A stretch of DNA of 64,000 nt from Bacillota bacterium (GTDB taxonomy: Bacteria; Bacillota; Clostridia; DSM-8532). The position numbers were made by a program, and so were the translations under genes. The notes under the pieces were generated by a model. That model saw nothing but the letters and a program-made list of their open reading frames with translations, did no database searches and was not told where the DNA came from. The stretch is from NCBI GenBank assembly GCA_023411795.1, contig JAEYOK010000039.1:120672-184671 (forward strand), in the 5' to 3' direction. Shown here piece by piece: positions 42,800-51,568 of this stretch (the stretch's first letter is position 1; each line of letters starts with the position of its first letter).

Positions 42800-44854
42800 T
42801 TATTGTTCTATGCTGATTAAACCGCCGATATTGAGAATCAGACTTATACTGCCATCCCCCAAGAGTGTACAGCCCGCCAATCCTTCCACTTTTCGTATGC
42901 TTTTCATGTAGGAAGGAAGGGCCTTGACTACTACCTGCTGCTGGCCTAAAAGCTCGTCGGCGAAAAGGCAGATGCCCTTTTCATCCTGCTCAATCATGAG
43001 CATAATTCCTTTAGTCAGATCGGTAATTTTAGTTTTAACTGCAAATATTTCATGGATACGAACAATAGGATAGCATTCTCCACGAACCATAATCATTTCA
43101 TTACCATCAGGGTCCTTAATAATATTTTTTTCTTTAACTTGAAATGTTTCCTTGATGGATGTTGTTGGGAGTGTATACTTGGAGTCACCTACCCGGATGT
43201 TCATTCCATCTATGATTGCCAGTGTAAGAGGTATTTTCAGCGTTGTCACCGTTCCGTAGCCTTCGATGCTGTCTATGGATATCGAACCACCTACTGCTTC
43301 CAGGTTCTTTACAACTACGTCCATACCAACACCCCGGCCAGAGAATTCCGTCACATTTTCATTTGTGGAAAACCCGGGCAGGAAGATCAGGTTGTAGATT
43401 TCCTTATCCGACATCTCATTTTCCGGTTTACTCAGCAAACCATTCTCCCGGGCTTTTTTAAGGATTTTTTCCTTGTTAAGACCCCTACCATCATCACGGA
43501 CAGTTACTAGAACATCACTTCCGGCATTTTTTGCTTCAAGTATTACCTGTCCTGATTTTTGCTTTCCTGAAGCCGTTCTTTCGTCTGGGTCTTCAATTCC
43601 ATGATCCACAGCATTGCGGACAAGATGCATCAGCGGGTCAGAAATATGCTCAATGATATTCTTATCAACCTCAGTGTTTTCTCCTATTAGCACAAGCTCT
43701 ACTTCTTTATTAAGTTTACGGCTCATATCCCGCACGATGCGATACATTTTATGAAATGTCGTAGCCAAGGGAACCATTCGTATGGACATAACCATGTCCT
43801 GCATTTCGCTTGTAATTTTTTGTAGCTGACGGGCTGCTTTGTAAAAGCTATTCAACTTAAGCGACTGCAGTTCAGGGTTTTGCGTGACCATCGCCTCAGT
43901 GATTACCATTTCTCCCATCAGATCCATCATCTTATCCAGCTTCATAACATCGACACTGATAATACTCTGATGGAGACTCCTGTTTTCAACTTGTCCGAAA
44001 TCCTCGGCCTGAAGCTCGGCTATTTTTATGGGAGATTCCTGAATAACAGATTCTTTATCCACGAAATCATGCCCGGATTTCTGGCTGTCCAAAACCTCTG
44101 TCACCTCAAGATTTCGAACAAAGGCTATACTTGTGAAAAAATCGTGTAGTTCCTTCATGCTTTTATCGCTTACTAACGTTATCCTGAAGCCTTGTTCTCG
44201 TATAATTTGAGAACTGTCAGAATTTTCAATGATATCCTCTGGAAAGTAGTTGAAATCTGTCACAATATCTTTTAAAATATGGACAATATTAAAAGCCCTG
44301 ATATTCTCCATTTCGCAACCATCTTCAAAATAGATAACCGCTTCATAACATTTTTCTTCTGTATTTTTACCTTTCAGGGCAATTGGCAAGTAAGATTGCT
44401 GCTTGACTTCTTTTTGTGTTGTCCTAAGATTATCTGTGCTTTTCAACTCCACCTTAATAGCGGACAGAAATTCTTTGATATCATCAATAAGCTTTGATGG
44501 ATCTCCGTCAATACTATCGGAATTTTTGATTTTCTCAATCTCTAGCTTAATGAAATCGACGCCATCCAAAACCAAATCCGAAAGGATTACACAGTCCATG
44601 TTTTCAGGTTTTTCCTCTCGTATAAAGTAGAAGAGATCCTCTATGGCATGAGAAAGCGATGAAATATTGTTATACATCATCATGGCGGAAGAGCCCTTGA
44701 TTGTATGCATAATCCTGAATATTTCGTTCACTGCCTGCGGTGTGAAGTAACCTAATTTTTCACTGGCTAGTATCGCCGCTTCGAGTTGCTCAATATTTTG
44801 AGTAGTCTCATATATAAAAGCCTCCTGTAAAGAAGTGCTTGTAAAATTGTCCAA
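42800..44854 (-). CDS. cheA: chemotaxis histidine kinase CheA (operon 2)
   Basis: 684 residues, paralogue of the operon 1 CheA. His50 in MHTIKGSSAMMM; P2-like domain (YFEDGCEMENIRAFNIVHIL) about 170-255; P3 VMKLDKMMDLMGEMVITEAM; N-box HLVRNAVDHGIED; G boxes DDGRGLN and GRGVGMDVV; CheW-like P5 at the end. Starts at TTG 44854 with AAGGAGG at 7 nt. All catalytic residues appear intact. Its CheY partner is not in this window. Confidence 0.95.
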   Translation of the reverse strand: MDNFTSTSLQEAFIYETTQNIEQLEAAILASEKLGYFTPQAVNEIFRIMHTIKGSSAMMMYNNISSLSHAIEDLFYFIREEKPENMDCVILSDLVLDGVDFIKLEIEKIKNSDSIDGDPSKLIDDIKEFLSAIKVELKSTDNLRTTQKEVKQQSYLPIALKGKNTEEKCYEAVIYFEDGCEMENIRAFNIVHILKDIVTDFNYFPEDIIENSDSSQIIREQGFRITLVSDKSMKELHDFFTSIAFVRNLEVTEVLDSQKSGHDFVDKESVIQESPIKIAELQAEDFGQVENRSLHQSIISVDVMKLDKMMDLMGEMVITEAMVTQNPELQSLKLNSFYKAARQLQKITSEMQDMVMSIRMVPLATTFHKMYRIVRDMSRKLNKEVELVLIGENTEVDKNIIEHISDPLMHLVRNAVDHGIEDPDERTASGKQKSGQVILEAKNAGSDVLVTVRDDGRGLNKEKILKKARENGLLSKPENEMSDKEIYNLIFLPGFSTNENVTEFSGRGVGMDVVVKNLEAVGGSISIDSIEGYGTVTTLKIPLTLAIIDGMNIRVGDSKYTLPTTSIKETFQVKEKNIIKDPDGNEMIMVRGECYPIVRIHEIFAVKTKITDLTKGIMLMIEQDEKGICLFADELLGQQQVVVKALPSYMKSIRKVEGLAGCTLLGDGSISLILNIGGLISIEQ

Positions 44855-45009
44855 TCCGTTACCTCCTTAAAGCCGTCATGGTTCTTTACTTCAGTTATCA
44901 AGGAGAATTTTTAAAAATCGGCTGCACTCCTACAAGTATACATACCATAGTTGGAATGCAACCGAAAGACGAGATATTACCTTTTGAGCTCAATGCTTAA
45001 TGCGCCACC

Positions 45010-46797
45010 TTAATACTTACCAAGAGTTTCTGTTACCTCTAAAAAAGTAGGTCCCTCTTTTATAGGCTCTATGATGGGAGTAATAGCCGCATAGTTGTCT
45101 CTTCCGTAGCCATTTTTGAGCTTGAACTTACCAACCTCCTCATGAAGTGTGTTAGCCTGGGCAGACATTTCTTCACTGGTCGCCGAGTTTTCCTCCGCAG
45201 TGGCGGCATTTGTCTGCACAACAGAGGATACCTGATTAAGTCCCTGCTTGATTTGTTCTATAGCAACTGCCTGTTCTGTAGACGCATCATCAATTTTTAT
45301 GATACTTTCAATTACCAAGTTAGTCTTTTCCCGTATATCTTGCAGGATTTGTGCTGTCTGTGTCGTTATTTGCGTTCCCTTAGACACAGTAGTGACAGAG
45401 GCTTGGATTAAATCAGATGTTTGCTTTGCAGCTTCTGCCGACTTAGCAGCGAGATTTCTCACTTCGTCAGCCACAACAGCAAAGCCCTTTCCGGCATTAC
45501 CCGCACGGGCAGCTTCAATAGCTGCATTCAAAGCGAGTATATTGGTTTGAAAAGCGATGTCTTCAATAACTTTAGTAATATTGGCAATCTGGCTGGACGC
45601 AGAATTGATCTCCATCATAGCTTCCGTAAGCTGCCCCATATGTTCATTTCCAGTTTTAACACCTGTGCCGGCCTGCTCTACATACTGTGTTGCTATCTTA
45701 ACATTTTCAGAGTTTGCTGCAGCCTGCTCAGCAACCTTGATCACAGTTGCGCTTAATTCTTCTACAGAGGCTGCCTGCTCCGTTGATCCTGATGCAAGAG
45801 CCTGGGCACCGCTTGACACTTGTGAAGCTCCTGTGTTGACCTGCTCCGCTGCCGTGTTAATTGTTTTTAGTGTATGATTTAAAGAGAAAACCGTATTTTC
45901 TATGGCTTTTTTAATAGTAGTAAAATCACCGATATAATCCATTTCCACATCAATTCTCATATCACCCTGTGACATCAATTCTAATTTTTCCGAGATATCA
46001 TTTATATATGAGGTAAGTAACTCATTAGTATTTCGGATGCTCTGTGCCATTTTGCCCATCTCATCCTTGCTTTCATATTTGATTTCCGCATTTTTTAAAT
46101 GGCCCTTTGACATTTCGCTATAAGCTCTCACGATTTCCGTTACTGGTTTCATAATTGAACGTCGGATAACCAATATGATGATAATAGTTGCCACAATTGC
46201 TATAACACCAGCAGCAATTAGTATAATCCATGTTTGTAACTCCACATCTTGAGCGGTTTGCTGCTGCTGTTCCTGTAATGATGTAATTGCGTCGGAAAGT
46301 AGGGCAAGCTGTTCATCAAGTTCATCGAAGAAAGGAAAATATTCGGTGGAGAATATTAATTTAGCGTTTACTGCGCTTTCATCCGTTTGCTTCATAACCT
46401 CATCCTTAATCCTCTGCCTGATATCGTTTCCGCCTGCCAATATCTCATTAATAGAGTCGAAAATTGCTTTTGTGCTTCCCTGTGTGACGCTTGCTGACAT
46501 TGTAGCGAGCGTTTCATTGAGATGGTTCGTACTTGCTTCGGCGGTATTGAATTCTTCTTGCATACCTTCAATATCTTTACGCATGAAAACGCGCGCAACG
46601 TGAAGTTGTATTGATGTAATGTCGCTTTTCATATCGCCGATGTATTTTGTGTTGGGAACAACTATTTCATAATATGTGGTTGTGACATCAGAGACATCAG
46701 TGATACTAACCATTGAGATGGCGATAATCGCTATCATTAGTACCAGCACTATACCGAAACCTAAAATAAGTTTTTTGCTGATGGATAAGTTTTTCAT
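45010..46797 (-). CDS. methyl-accepting chemotaxis protein (operon 2)
   Basis: 595 residues. Helix 1 (about 9-31), four-helix-bundle-type sensor domain (about 32-190), helix 2 (about 191-212), HAMP (RRSIMKPVTEIVRAYSEMSK) and a second HAMP-like unit, then the signalling hairpin EDIAFQTNILALNAAIEAAR. C-terminal tail ends LGKY. First gene of operon 2, with AGGAGG 12 nt before ATG. The sensor domain differs clearly from that of the other MCP, so the two arrays probably sense different things. Confidence 0.95.
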   Translation of the reverse strand: MKNLSISKKLILGFGIVLVLMIAIIAISMVSITDVSDVTTTYYEIVVPNTKYIGDMKSDITSIQLHVARVFMRKDIEGMQEEFNTAEASTNHLNETLATMSASVTQGSTKAIFDSINEILAGGNDIRQRIKDEVMKQTDESAVNAKLIFSTEYFPFFDELDEQLALLSDAITSLQEQQQQTAQDVELQTWIILIAAGVIAIVATIIIILVIRRSIMKPVTEIVRAYSEMSKGHLKNAEIKYESKDEMGKMAQSIRNTNELLTSYINDISEKLELMSQGDMRIDVEMDYIGDFTTIKKAIENTVFSLNHTLKTINTAAEQVNTGASQVSSGAQALASGSTEQAASVEELSATVIKVAEQAAANSENVKIATQYVEQAGTGVKTGNEHMGQLTEAMMEINSASSQIANITKVIEDIAFQTNILALNAAIEAARAGNAGKGFAVVADEVRNLAAKSAEAAKQTSDLIQASVTTVSKGTQITTQTAQILQDIREKTNLVIESIIKIDDASTEQAVAIEQIKQGLNQVSSVVQTNAATAEENSATSEEMSAQANTLHEEVGKFKLKNGYGRDNYAAITPIIEPIKEGPTFLEVTETLGKY

Positions 46798-46976
46798 AAT
46801 GTTTTCTTACCTCCTAAATTTGAGCGCTTTCGATGATTGACCCATACGCTTTCTATTGCAGATTTTGCGACTATGGGCTATGCACGGTAGCATAAAACTG
46901 CTCTTACGTTTTTAAATAACCTTCTCTTGATTGCGCTACACCATCAACAATTATAGAAGGGTGTTATTTATTTTTC

Positions 46977-46995
46977 ATACGAACTTTTTTCGTAT
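46977..46995. promoter_or_regulatory. palindrome ATACGA-N7-TCGTAT, copy 1
   Basis: ATACGAA and TTCGTAT form perfect 7-bp arms around 5 nt, about 180 bp upstream of the operon 2 mcp. Same 6-7-6 pattern as the copy at 47235-47253. Candidate regulator binding site. Confidence 0.45.
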
Positions 46996-47192
46996 CTTTG
47001 TTATCCCATCTAAATCGCAAAATCACTTATATCGCGGAACATCATAGCCCTTTGCCCATCGAAAATTAAGGTGTTTTCTATCAGCTTACCTCTCTCCTGC
47101 CCTAAATGATTTAACATATTAATTTATCTACCGCATAATTTTCATAACGACTATTAAGCTATCAGATGTTTAAAAGCTTATTTCATACAAAA

Positions 47193-47224
47193 TAATCTGC
47201 CGTTGTTTAAGAATAAGCAGATTA
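47193..47224 (-). terminator. putative terminator of the LuxR-type gene
   Basis: TAATCTGC and GCAGATTA (8 bp) with a 16-nt loop, followed by TTTTGTATG on the minus strand, about 50 nt after the stop codon. Confidence 0.45.
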
Positions 47225-47234
47225 AACTTTTTGC

Positions 47235-47253
47235 ATACGATTTTATTTCGTAT
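47235..47253. promoter_or_regulatory. palindrome ATACGA-N7-TCGTAT, copy 2
   Basis: Second copy of the 19-bp inverted-repeat pattern, 18 bp after the end of the LuxR-type gene and 258 bp from copy 1. Confidence 0.4.
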
Positions 47254-47270
47254 TTTTATATTTTTGCTTG

Positions 47271-49841
47271 CTAGAAATCTATCTTATATAACTCAGATTT
47301 TGAATGAATACCAAGCTTACTATATGCATTATATAAGATGGTTCTCACCGTTGCTTTTGATATGAACAACTTCTCTGCAATTTCTTTATGACTCAAACGG
47401 GCTTTGGCAAGAATAGTGACTTCTCTTTCTCTTGGGGTTAGAGGTGATTTTACCTGATTAAGGGCATTTAAAATTATATTTCGTCCTTTATGGTATCGAT
47501 TATAAAGCGTCATTATACTATTAATGACCACTTTCCCTCCCGGAATTGTCTCCGAAACCTCTGAGGTTGATACAGGATTTTCTGCTTTATATGAATCTGG
47601 GGATACAACGAAAGTATCCCTTTGTGCTTCGGGGCGAATGTACGCTTTTGATAGGATGTCACCCATATATGTAAATTGAGCAAATGGCAAATAAATTTTA
47701 TCTGGAAAAGCCAGGACGAATGTTTCTTCTAGATACTTCAGCGCGTCCTGTTCACAGCCGTTTGCGTAACATACTCTCGACTTAAGTAACAAGCTGTATA
47801 TTTGTGGAAATATATAATTCATCTCTTTTGCCATGCATATAGCATTATCAGCCAGACCTAATAATTCAGCATGCCGTTTTTCTCTAGCCAAGAGATGTGA
47901 ATAAAGAATATTAACATACGGGACAGCCCGGGCATACACTTTTTTATTTATACTCTCTATATCACAAATCCATTTGGCAACCATATCTGTTGTGTCCAGT
48001 ACTACACTTATAACTGATAAGCATATGTCAACCATGCTCAGTATATATAGGTTGGAAGTTTCTTTTGCATAGCCCTTAATATTCTCCAATGCGGTAAAAA
48101 ACCCATCCACATCTCCACGTAAGATTGCTATCCGGGCAAGAATCTGCTCAACGCAAAGACAAATACAAGTTTGATGTTTGCTTCTGGCTTGGTATAGCGC
48201 TTTATGGCATGATATCTCAGCCTGTATATCGTCACCTCTCATTAGCATCATTTCCGCATGTAATGCACTATCTGCTCCGGCCCCTTGCCCACGAGTCAGT
48301 TTAATGTGATAAGGCAAATTGCTTTTAATATCCGCCAGTGTTTCATCCAATCTTCCAGGCTCACGCCAAAACATGCTTAAAAGAGAGGTTCCACCTAGTG
48401 TAATTGGTATCTCATTTAAACTGAACCTGCTAACCCCGCCTAATAGTTCATAGGCAGCCTTTTGTCCCTCATTTACCTTCTTAATATCGTTATATATGGT
48501 AAACGACGTAAGGAGCAAGTATTCACCCTTAAGCTGCCGAAGTTCATCTTTACTAAGCCCTGCTGGATTACTTTTTAAGACTAAGTCGACCAACCGGCAT
48601 AATTTATGGTAGGTTTCATATTCTCCATCCAGCCGTAATAAGTACGAAAACATGAGTAAGACAAAGGGGTATTTGCACATCACCTCATCTGGGCATTCAT
48701 TGATGACTTCTATAAGAAACTCAATTATATTGCTTTCTCTTTTGTTTGTGAGATATATACCATTAAATGGTATGGAAAAGATGGCATCAAAATCTTTGAC
48801 CTCAAAGAAGAATCGTGCAGCAGTATAGAAATCCGACTCTGCGATACAGCATTGTCCCGCAGTGCGTAAGACACGTTTTTGAAACGCTACTGGTTGGTAT
48901 TGATAAAATTGATTCCTCAAATAGTTCTGCAAAATACTATGCATAACGTAAATTTTTTCTCTTGGAAAGTATCTTATAAAATCATTGTATTTGAGCAAAT
49001 CCTTTATATTGGCAGGAAGTGTTTCTCCCCCCAGCATAATTGCGGCTTGCCGGGCGGTGAAGCTGTCCATGACAGATAATGAGACCAGACAGGTTTTCTG
49101 CTCAGGTGTAAGTCTGTTCCAGATAGCTGTTTCTACTAAACGATCGATGTCGGCTGTAAAGTCAAAAGAGCCGTTCTGCCTATAATTGGATATCTGTAGC
49201 CTAAGAGCGGATATCCATCCCTCAGTACTTGTATAAACACTGTTAAGTTCATCGTCACTAAGGCGGATGCCCTCAATTTTGAATAAGTTGGCGGTGCTTT
49301 CCTTATCGAAGAAAAAAGCAGACGATTCGATAGTATGTATATAGGTGTTATGAAATGTGATTTGTGCCTTTTTCCCAAGATGCTGTGTGATGAATATCAT
49401 ATGCAAATGAGGGCTTCCGTGCATAGAAAATATACTAATCAGCTCCTGTAGAATATCACTTTTAATAAGCTGAAAATTATCGACTACTATATACGTCTCA
49501 TTAAAACACCTGAAATCTTTGAAGCACGCCGATATATGCATTAGCGTATCCATGGTGGGAGAGCCCAGCTTTTTCAAGTTTTTTGATATCTCCCTATCTA
49601 TGTAGAAAAACAAATCACATATACCCGCCCAAGCCACTGAAGGGCTCTCGCTTAGACAAGTATACCAGTATTGCCTAGCACCGTCCGGAAGAGCTTCTTT
49701 CAAATATTCTCTTACAGCTGTTGTTTTTCCAAAGCCTGATGGTGCCTCCACGACAGTCAAAGGAAAATATGGTATTTGGGCAAGCTGACTTTTAAGCTTG
49801 TCCGTAAAGTATATCTTATGCTGGTAAGATTTACTTTGCAT
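47271..49841 (-). CDS. MalT-type LuxR family ATP-dependent regulator
   Basis: About 856 residues. N-terminal STAND-type NTPase with Walker A EAPSGFGKTTAVREYL and a Walker-B-like YIVVDNFQLI; a winged-helix/helical middle; a long TPR-like superhelix (about 330-720); and a C-terminal LuxR helix-turn-helix (LTPREREVTILAKARLSHKE with KLFISKATVRTI). Such proteins bind an inducer through the helical domain and activate transcription when ATP-bound. Start chosen at 49841 (MQSKSYQHK) because of GGAGG at 5 nt. It lies directly upstream of che operon 2, so it may control that operon. Inducer unknown. Confidence 0.88.
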   Translation of the reverse strand: MQSKSYQHKIYFTDKLKSQLAQIPYFPLTVVEAPSGFGKTTAVREYLKEALPDGARQYWYTCLSESPSVAWAGICDLFFYIDREISKNLKKLGSPTMDTLMHISACFKDFRCFNETYIVVDNFQLIKSDILQELISIFSMHGSPHLHMIFITQHLGKKAQITFHNTYIHTIESSAFFFDKESTANLFKIEGIRLSDDELNSVYTSTEGWISALRLQISNYRQNGSFDFTADIDRLVETAIWNRLTPEQKTCLVSLSVMDSFTARQAAIMLGGETLPANIKDLLKYNDFIRYFPREKIYVMHSILQNYLRNQFYQYQPVAFQKRVLRTAGQCCIAESDFYTAARFFFEVKDFDAIFSIPFNGIYLTNKRESNIIEFLIEVINECPDEVMCKYPFVLLMFSYLLRLDGEYETYHKLCRLVDLVLKSNPAGLSKDELRQLKGEYLLLTSFTIYNDIKKVNEGQKAAYELLGGVSRFSLNEIPITLGGTSLLSMFWREPGRLDETLADIKSNLPYHIKLTRGQGAGADSALHAEMMLMRGDDIQAEISCHKALYQARSKHQTCICLCVEQILARIAILRGDVDGFFTALENIKGYAKETSNLYILSMVDICLSVISVVLDTTDMVAKWICDIESINKKVYARAVPYVNILYSHLLAREKRHAELLGLADNAICMAKEMNYIFPQIYSLLLKSRVCYANGCEQDALKYLEETFVLAFPDKIYLPFAQFTYMGDILSKAYIRPEAQRDTFVVSPDSYKAENPVSTSEVSETIPGGKVVINSIMTLYNRYHKGRNIILNALNQVKSPLTPREREVTILAKARLSHKEIAEKLFISKATVRTILYNAYSKLGIHSKSELYKIDF

Positions 49842-49915
49842 ATTTTCCTCCAATCAGGCCTAAACCAATAATTGCCCAGCTTAGAATTTTCTTTTATAAC
49901 AATCCAACGAAAATA

Positions 49916-49944
49916 ATTCTAAATGAATGAATGTAGTTCTGCAA
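49916..49944 (-). promoter_or_regulatory. putative promoter of the LuxR-type gene
   Basis: TTGCAG (49939-49944) and TAGAAT (49916-49921) on the minus strand with a 17-nt spacer, about 75 nt before the start codon. Confidence 0.45.
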
Positions 49945-50003
49945 GGTCTATTTTGTAAATTAATCTAGGTACCTCTATATATAACTTTTATTATGCAAAA
50001 AAA

Positions 50004-50032
50004 AGAGTTGAAAGATCTTATCTTTCAACTCT
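50004..50032 (-). terminator. terminator of the XRE gene
   Basis: Perfect 13-bp stem AGAGTTGAAAGAT / ATCTTTCAACTCT with a 3-nt loop, then eight U residues on the minus strand. One of the clearest intrinsic terminators in the window. Confidence 0.92.
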
Positions 50033-50045
50033 CACTTTTAATTAT

Positions 50046-50375
50046 CTAGACTTCACTCATTTCCTGAATCAGCGTATCCAATACTTTCAGTATCTTTTTC
50101 TGCTGAGTTTCAGGTAGTGCAGATAACTTTTCAGACAACAATGAGGATACGATTTTATTTGATACCGATAAAACATCAGTAAAGATAAAATTGGCATCGA
50201 CTTTGAGTGTATTCATAATCTCAACAAGGGTTTCCATCCTTGGCATTTTGATTCCCCGCTCAATAACACTTATGTGGGAAGCGCTGAGAGCAACATTCTC
50301 AGCTAATTGTTCCTGAGTTAAGCCTTGGGCTTCTCTGGCTTGTTTTATTCTTTGTCCTATGGCTTTTAGTTCCAT
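50046..50375 (-). CDS. XRE family transcriptional regulator
   Basis: About 109 residues. Helix-turn-helix IGQRIKQAREAQGLTQEQLA with VALSASHISVIERGIKMPR at residues 6-60, then a short helical tail (LPETQQKKILKVLDTLIQEM) that probably dimerises. Start at 50375 has AGGAGA 7 nt upstream. Monocistronic with its own terminator. Targets unknown; resembles small SinR/phage-like regulators found in many clostridial chromosomes. Confidence 0.87.
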   Translation of the reverse strand: MELKAIGQRIKQAREAQGLTQEQLAENVALSASHISVIERGIKMPRMETLVEIMNTLKVDANFIFTDVLSVSNKIVSSLLSEKLSALPETQQKKILKVLDTLIQEMSEV

Positions 50376-50775
50376 CAACGTATCTCCTATCAAAACGATT
50401 ATTGTTCTTTTAATACAAGTAAGCTACACAGTCACTAACGTAAGTTATAAGAACCACATACGCTTTATTATACTTAATTATATTATTGATTACTTTTGCT
50501 GCTATATTCCTCAGGTATGGATTTTGAAATATCGAATGTCATCTATGAATAGCCATTAAAGAGCAGAGTCAAAAAACTCAACTTTTTATTGGCTTTTGAA
50601 CTATTACATTTACTAAAGTAGGAGAACATCTTAATTTATATTTTATTCCAATATCAACCATATTGTAAAGCATCATATCCTATTACTAATCTAAATGATT
50701 TATGGCTATTAAATGCTTTATTATAAATTTTGTCCCCTTCGACTACATTATTTAATGAATTGTGCATAATAATAA
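50376..50775. other. AT-rich intergenic gap
   Basis: 400 bp between divergent genes (XRE on minus, DUF6512-like on plus). I see no open frame with codon bias, no RNA gene and no strong hairpin. It must hold promoters for both sides, but several AT-rich -10 candidates make the choice arbitrary. Confidence 0.6.
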
Positions 50776-51354
50776 ATGACAGGTTTAACTTATCTGATGA
50801 GTAGAATTGAGATGATAATGCTATCAAAGTCACTAAAAAAAAGCTTTTACTTTGGGATCATATTTATAGGTTTACTGGGTATTCCCATGCACTTTCTTTA
50901 TTCTCTTACTGGTGATTCGCCTTTAGTAGCGTTTATTTCACCTGTAAACGAAAGTGTGTGGGAACATTTAAAGCTGGCAGTAATGCCTACTATAATCTGG
51001 TGGAGTCTATCCTACATTATGTTAAACAGGAAATACTGCATTCTCTTCTCACGCTGGTTTTTTGCATTTGTAGTCTCTCTGGTAGTTTGTCCTGTGATTA
51101 TTGTTTCATTCTATTATTCATATACGGGATCACTTGGTATCCATTCGCTTGCGTTAGATTTCTTCTCCTATTTTCTCGGAGTCACAGTAGCTCAATTAAC
51201 AGCTATGCATATTTATCAATATGCTAAGATAAATTCCCTCCTTTTCTATCTCTCCGCTTTAATCTTTGCTTTATTAATGATAGCTTTTATAGTATTTACA
51301 TTTAACCCTCCGAATCTACCCCTCTTTAGTGACCCATTAAAAAGTAAAAAATGA
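50776..51354 (+). CDS. DUF6512-like membrane protein
   Basis: Up to 192 residues with about five hydrophobic helices (FYFGIIFIGLLGIPMHFLYS, WFFAFVVSLVVCPVIIVSFY, LLFYLSALIFALLMIAFIVF among them). The PVNESVWEHLKLAVMPTIIW segment is the DUF6512 signature. Function unknown. Several in-frame ATGs (50776, 50797, 50812, 50818) make the start uncertain; the ribosome sites are all weak, so the first 14 residues may be untranslated. No operon partner. Confidence 0.7.
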   Translation: MTGLTYLMSRIEMIMLSKSLKKSFYFGIIFIGLLGIPMHFLYSLTGDSPLVAFISPVNESVWEHLKLAVMPTIIWWSLSYIMLNRKYCILFSRWFFAFVVSLVVCPVIIVSFYYSYTGSLGIHSLALDFFSYFLGVTVAQLTAMHIYQYAKINSLLFYLSALIFALLMIAFIVFTFNPPNLPLFSDPLKSKK

Positions 51355-51530
51355 CTCATATATCAATACAGAACCCCTGTCAGATGCCGTTTCTAAATGC
51401 GGATGAAAGGTTGCGGCGTAAATTTCGTCGGGGAGAAACCTTGGTGTCTGCCAAAACACACGGGGTAGAAAAAGAAATGAGTAAAAGTCACCGTCCCTCT
51501 TACTCACTCTTACTCATACTGATTATATGG

Positions 51531-51536
51531 TATAAT
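51531..51536 (+). promoter_or_regulatory. -10 element before lhr
   Basis: A perfect TATAAT, extended by upstream ATGG, lies 32 nt before the helicase start codon. No good -35 accompanies it. Confidence 0.45.
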
Positions 51537-51568
51537 ATAGAACATATGTTTATGTGTGAGGTGGCAAT

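Larger units (their letters stand above)
46798..47270. other. long intergenic region upstream of che operon 2
   Basis: 473 bp without a convincing gene. It must contain the che operon 2 promoter. I see neither a clear sigma-A pair nor a sigma-28 box (TAAA-N15-GCCGATAA), and no c-di-GMP riboswitch consensus. It does hold two related palindromes and a hairpin, listed separately. Confidence 0.6.

Noticed and set aside
43052..43510. Plus-strand open frames opposite cheA of operon 2 (and similar ones opposite cheB, mcp and GH3)
   Set aside because: All are antisense to strongly conserved domains and show no starts with ribosome sites.
46798..47270. Possible c-di-GMP riboswitch or sigma-28 promoter before che operon 2
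   Set aside because: Looked for because of the HD-GYP gene and motility context. Neither the GEMM core nor TAAA-N15-GCCGATAA is present.
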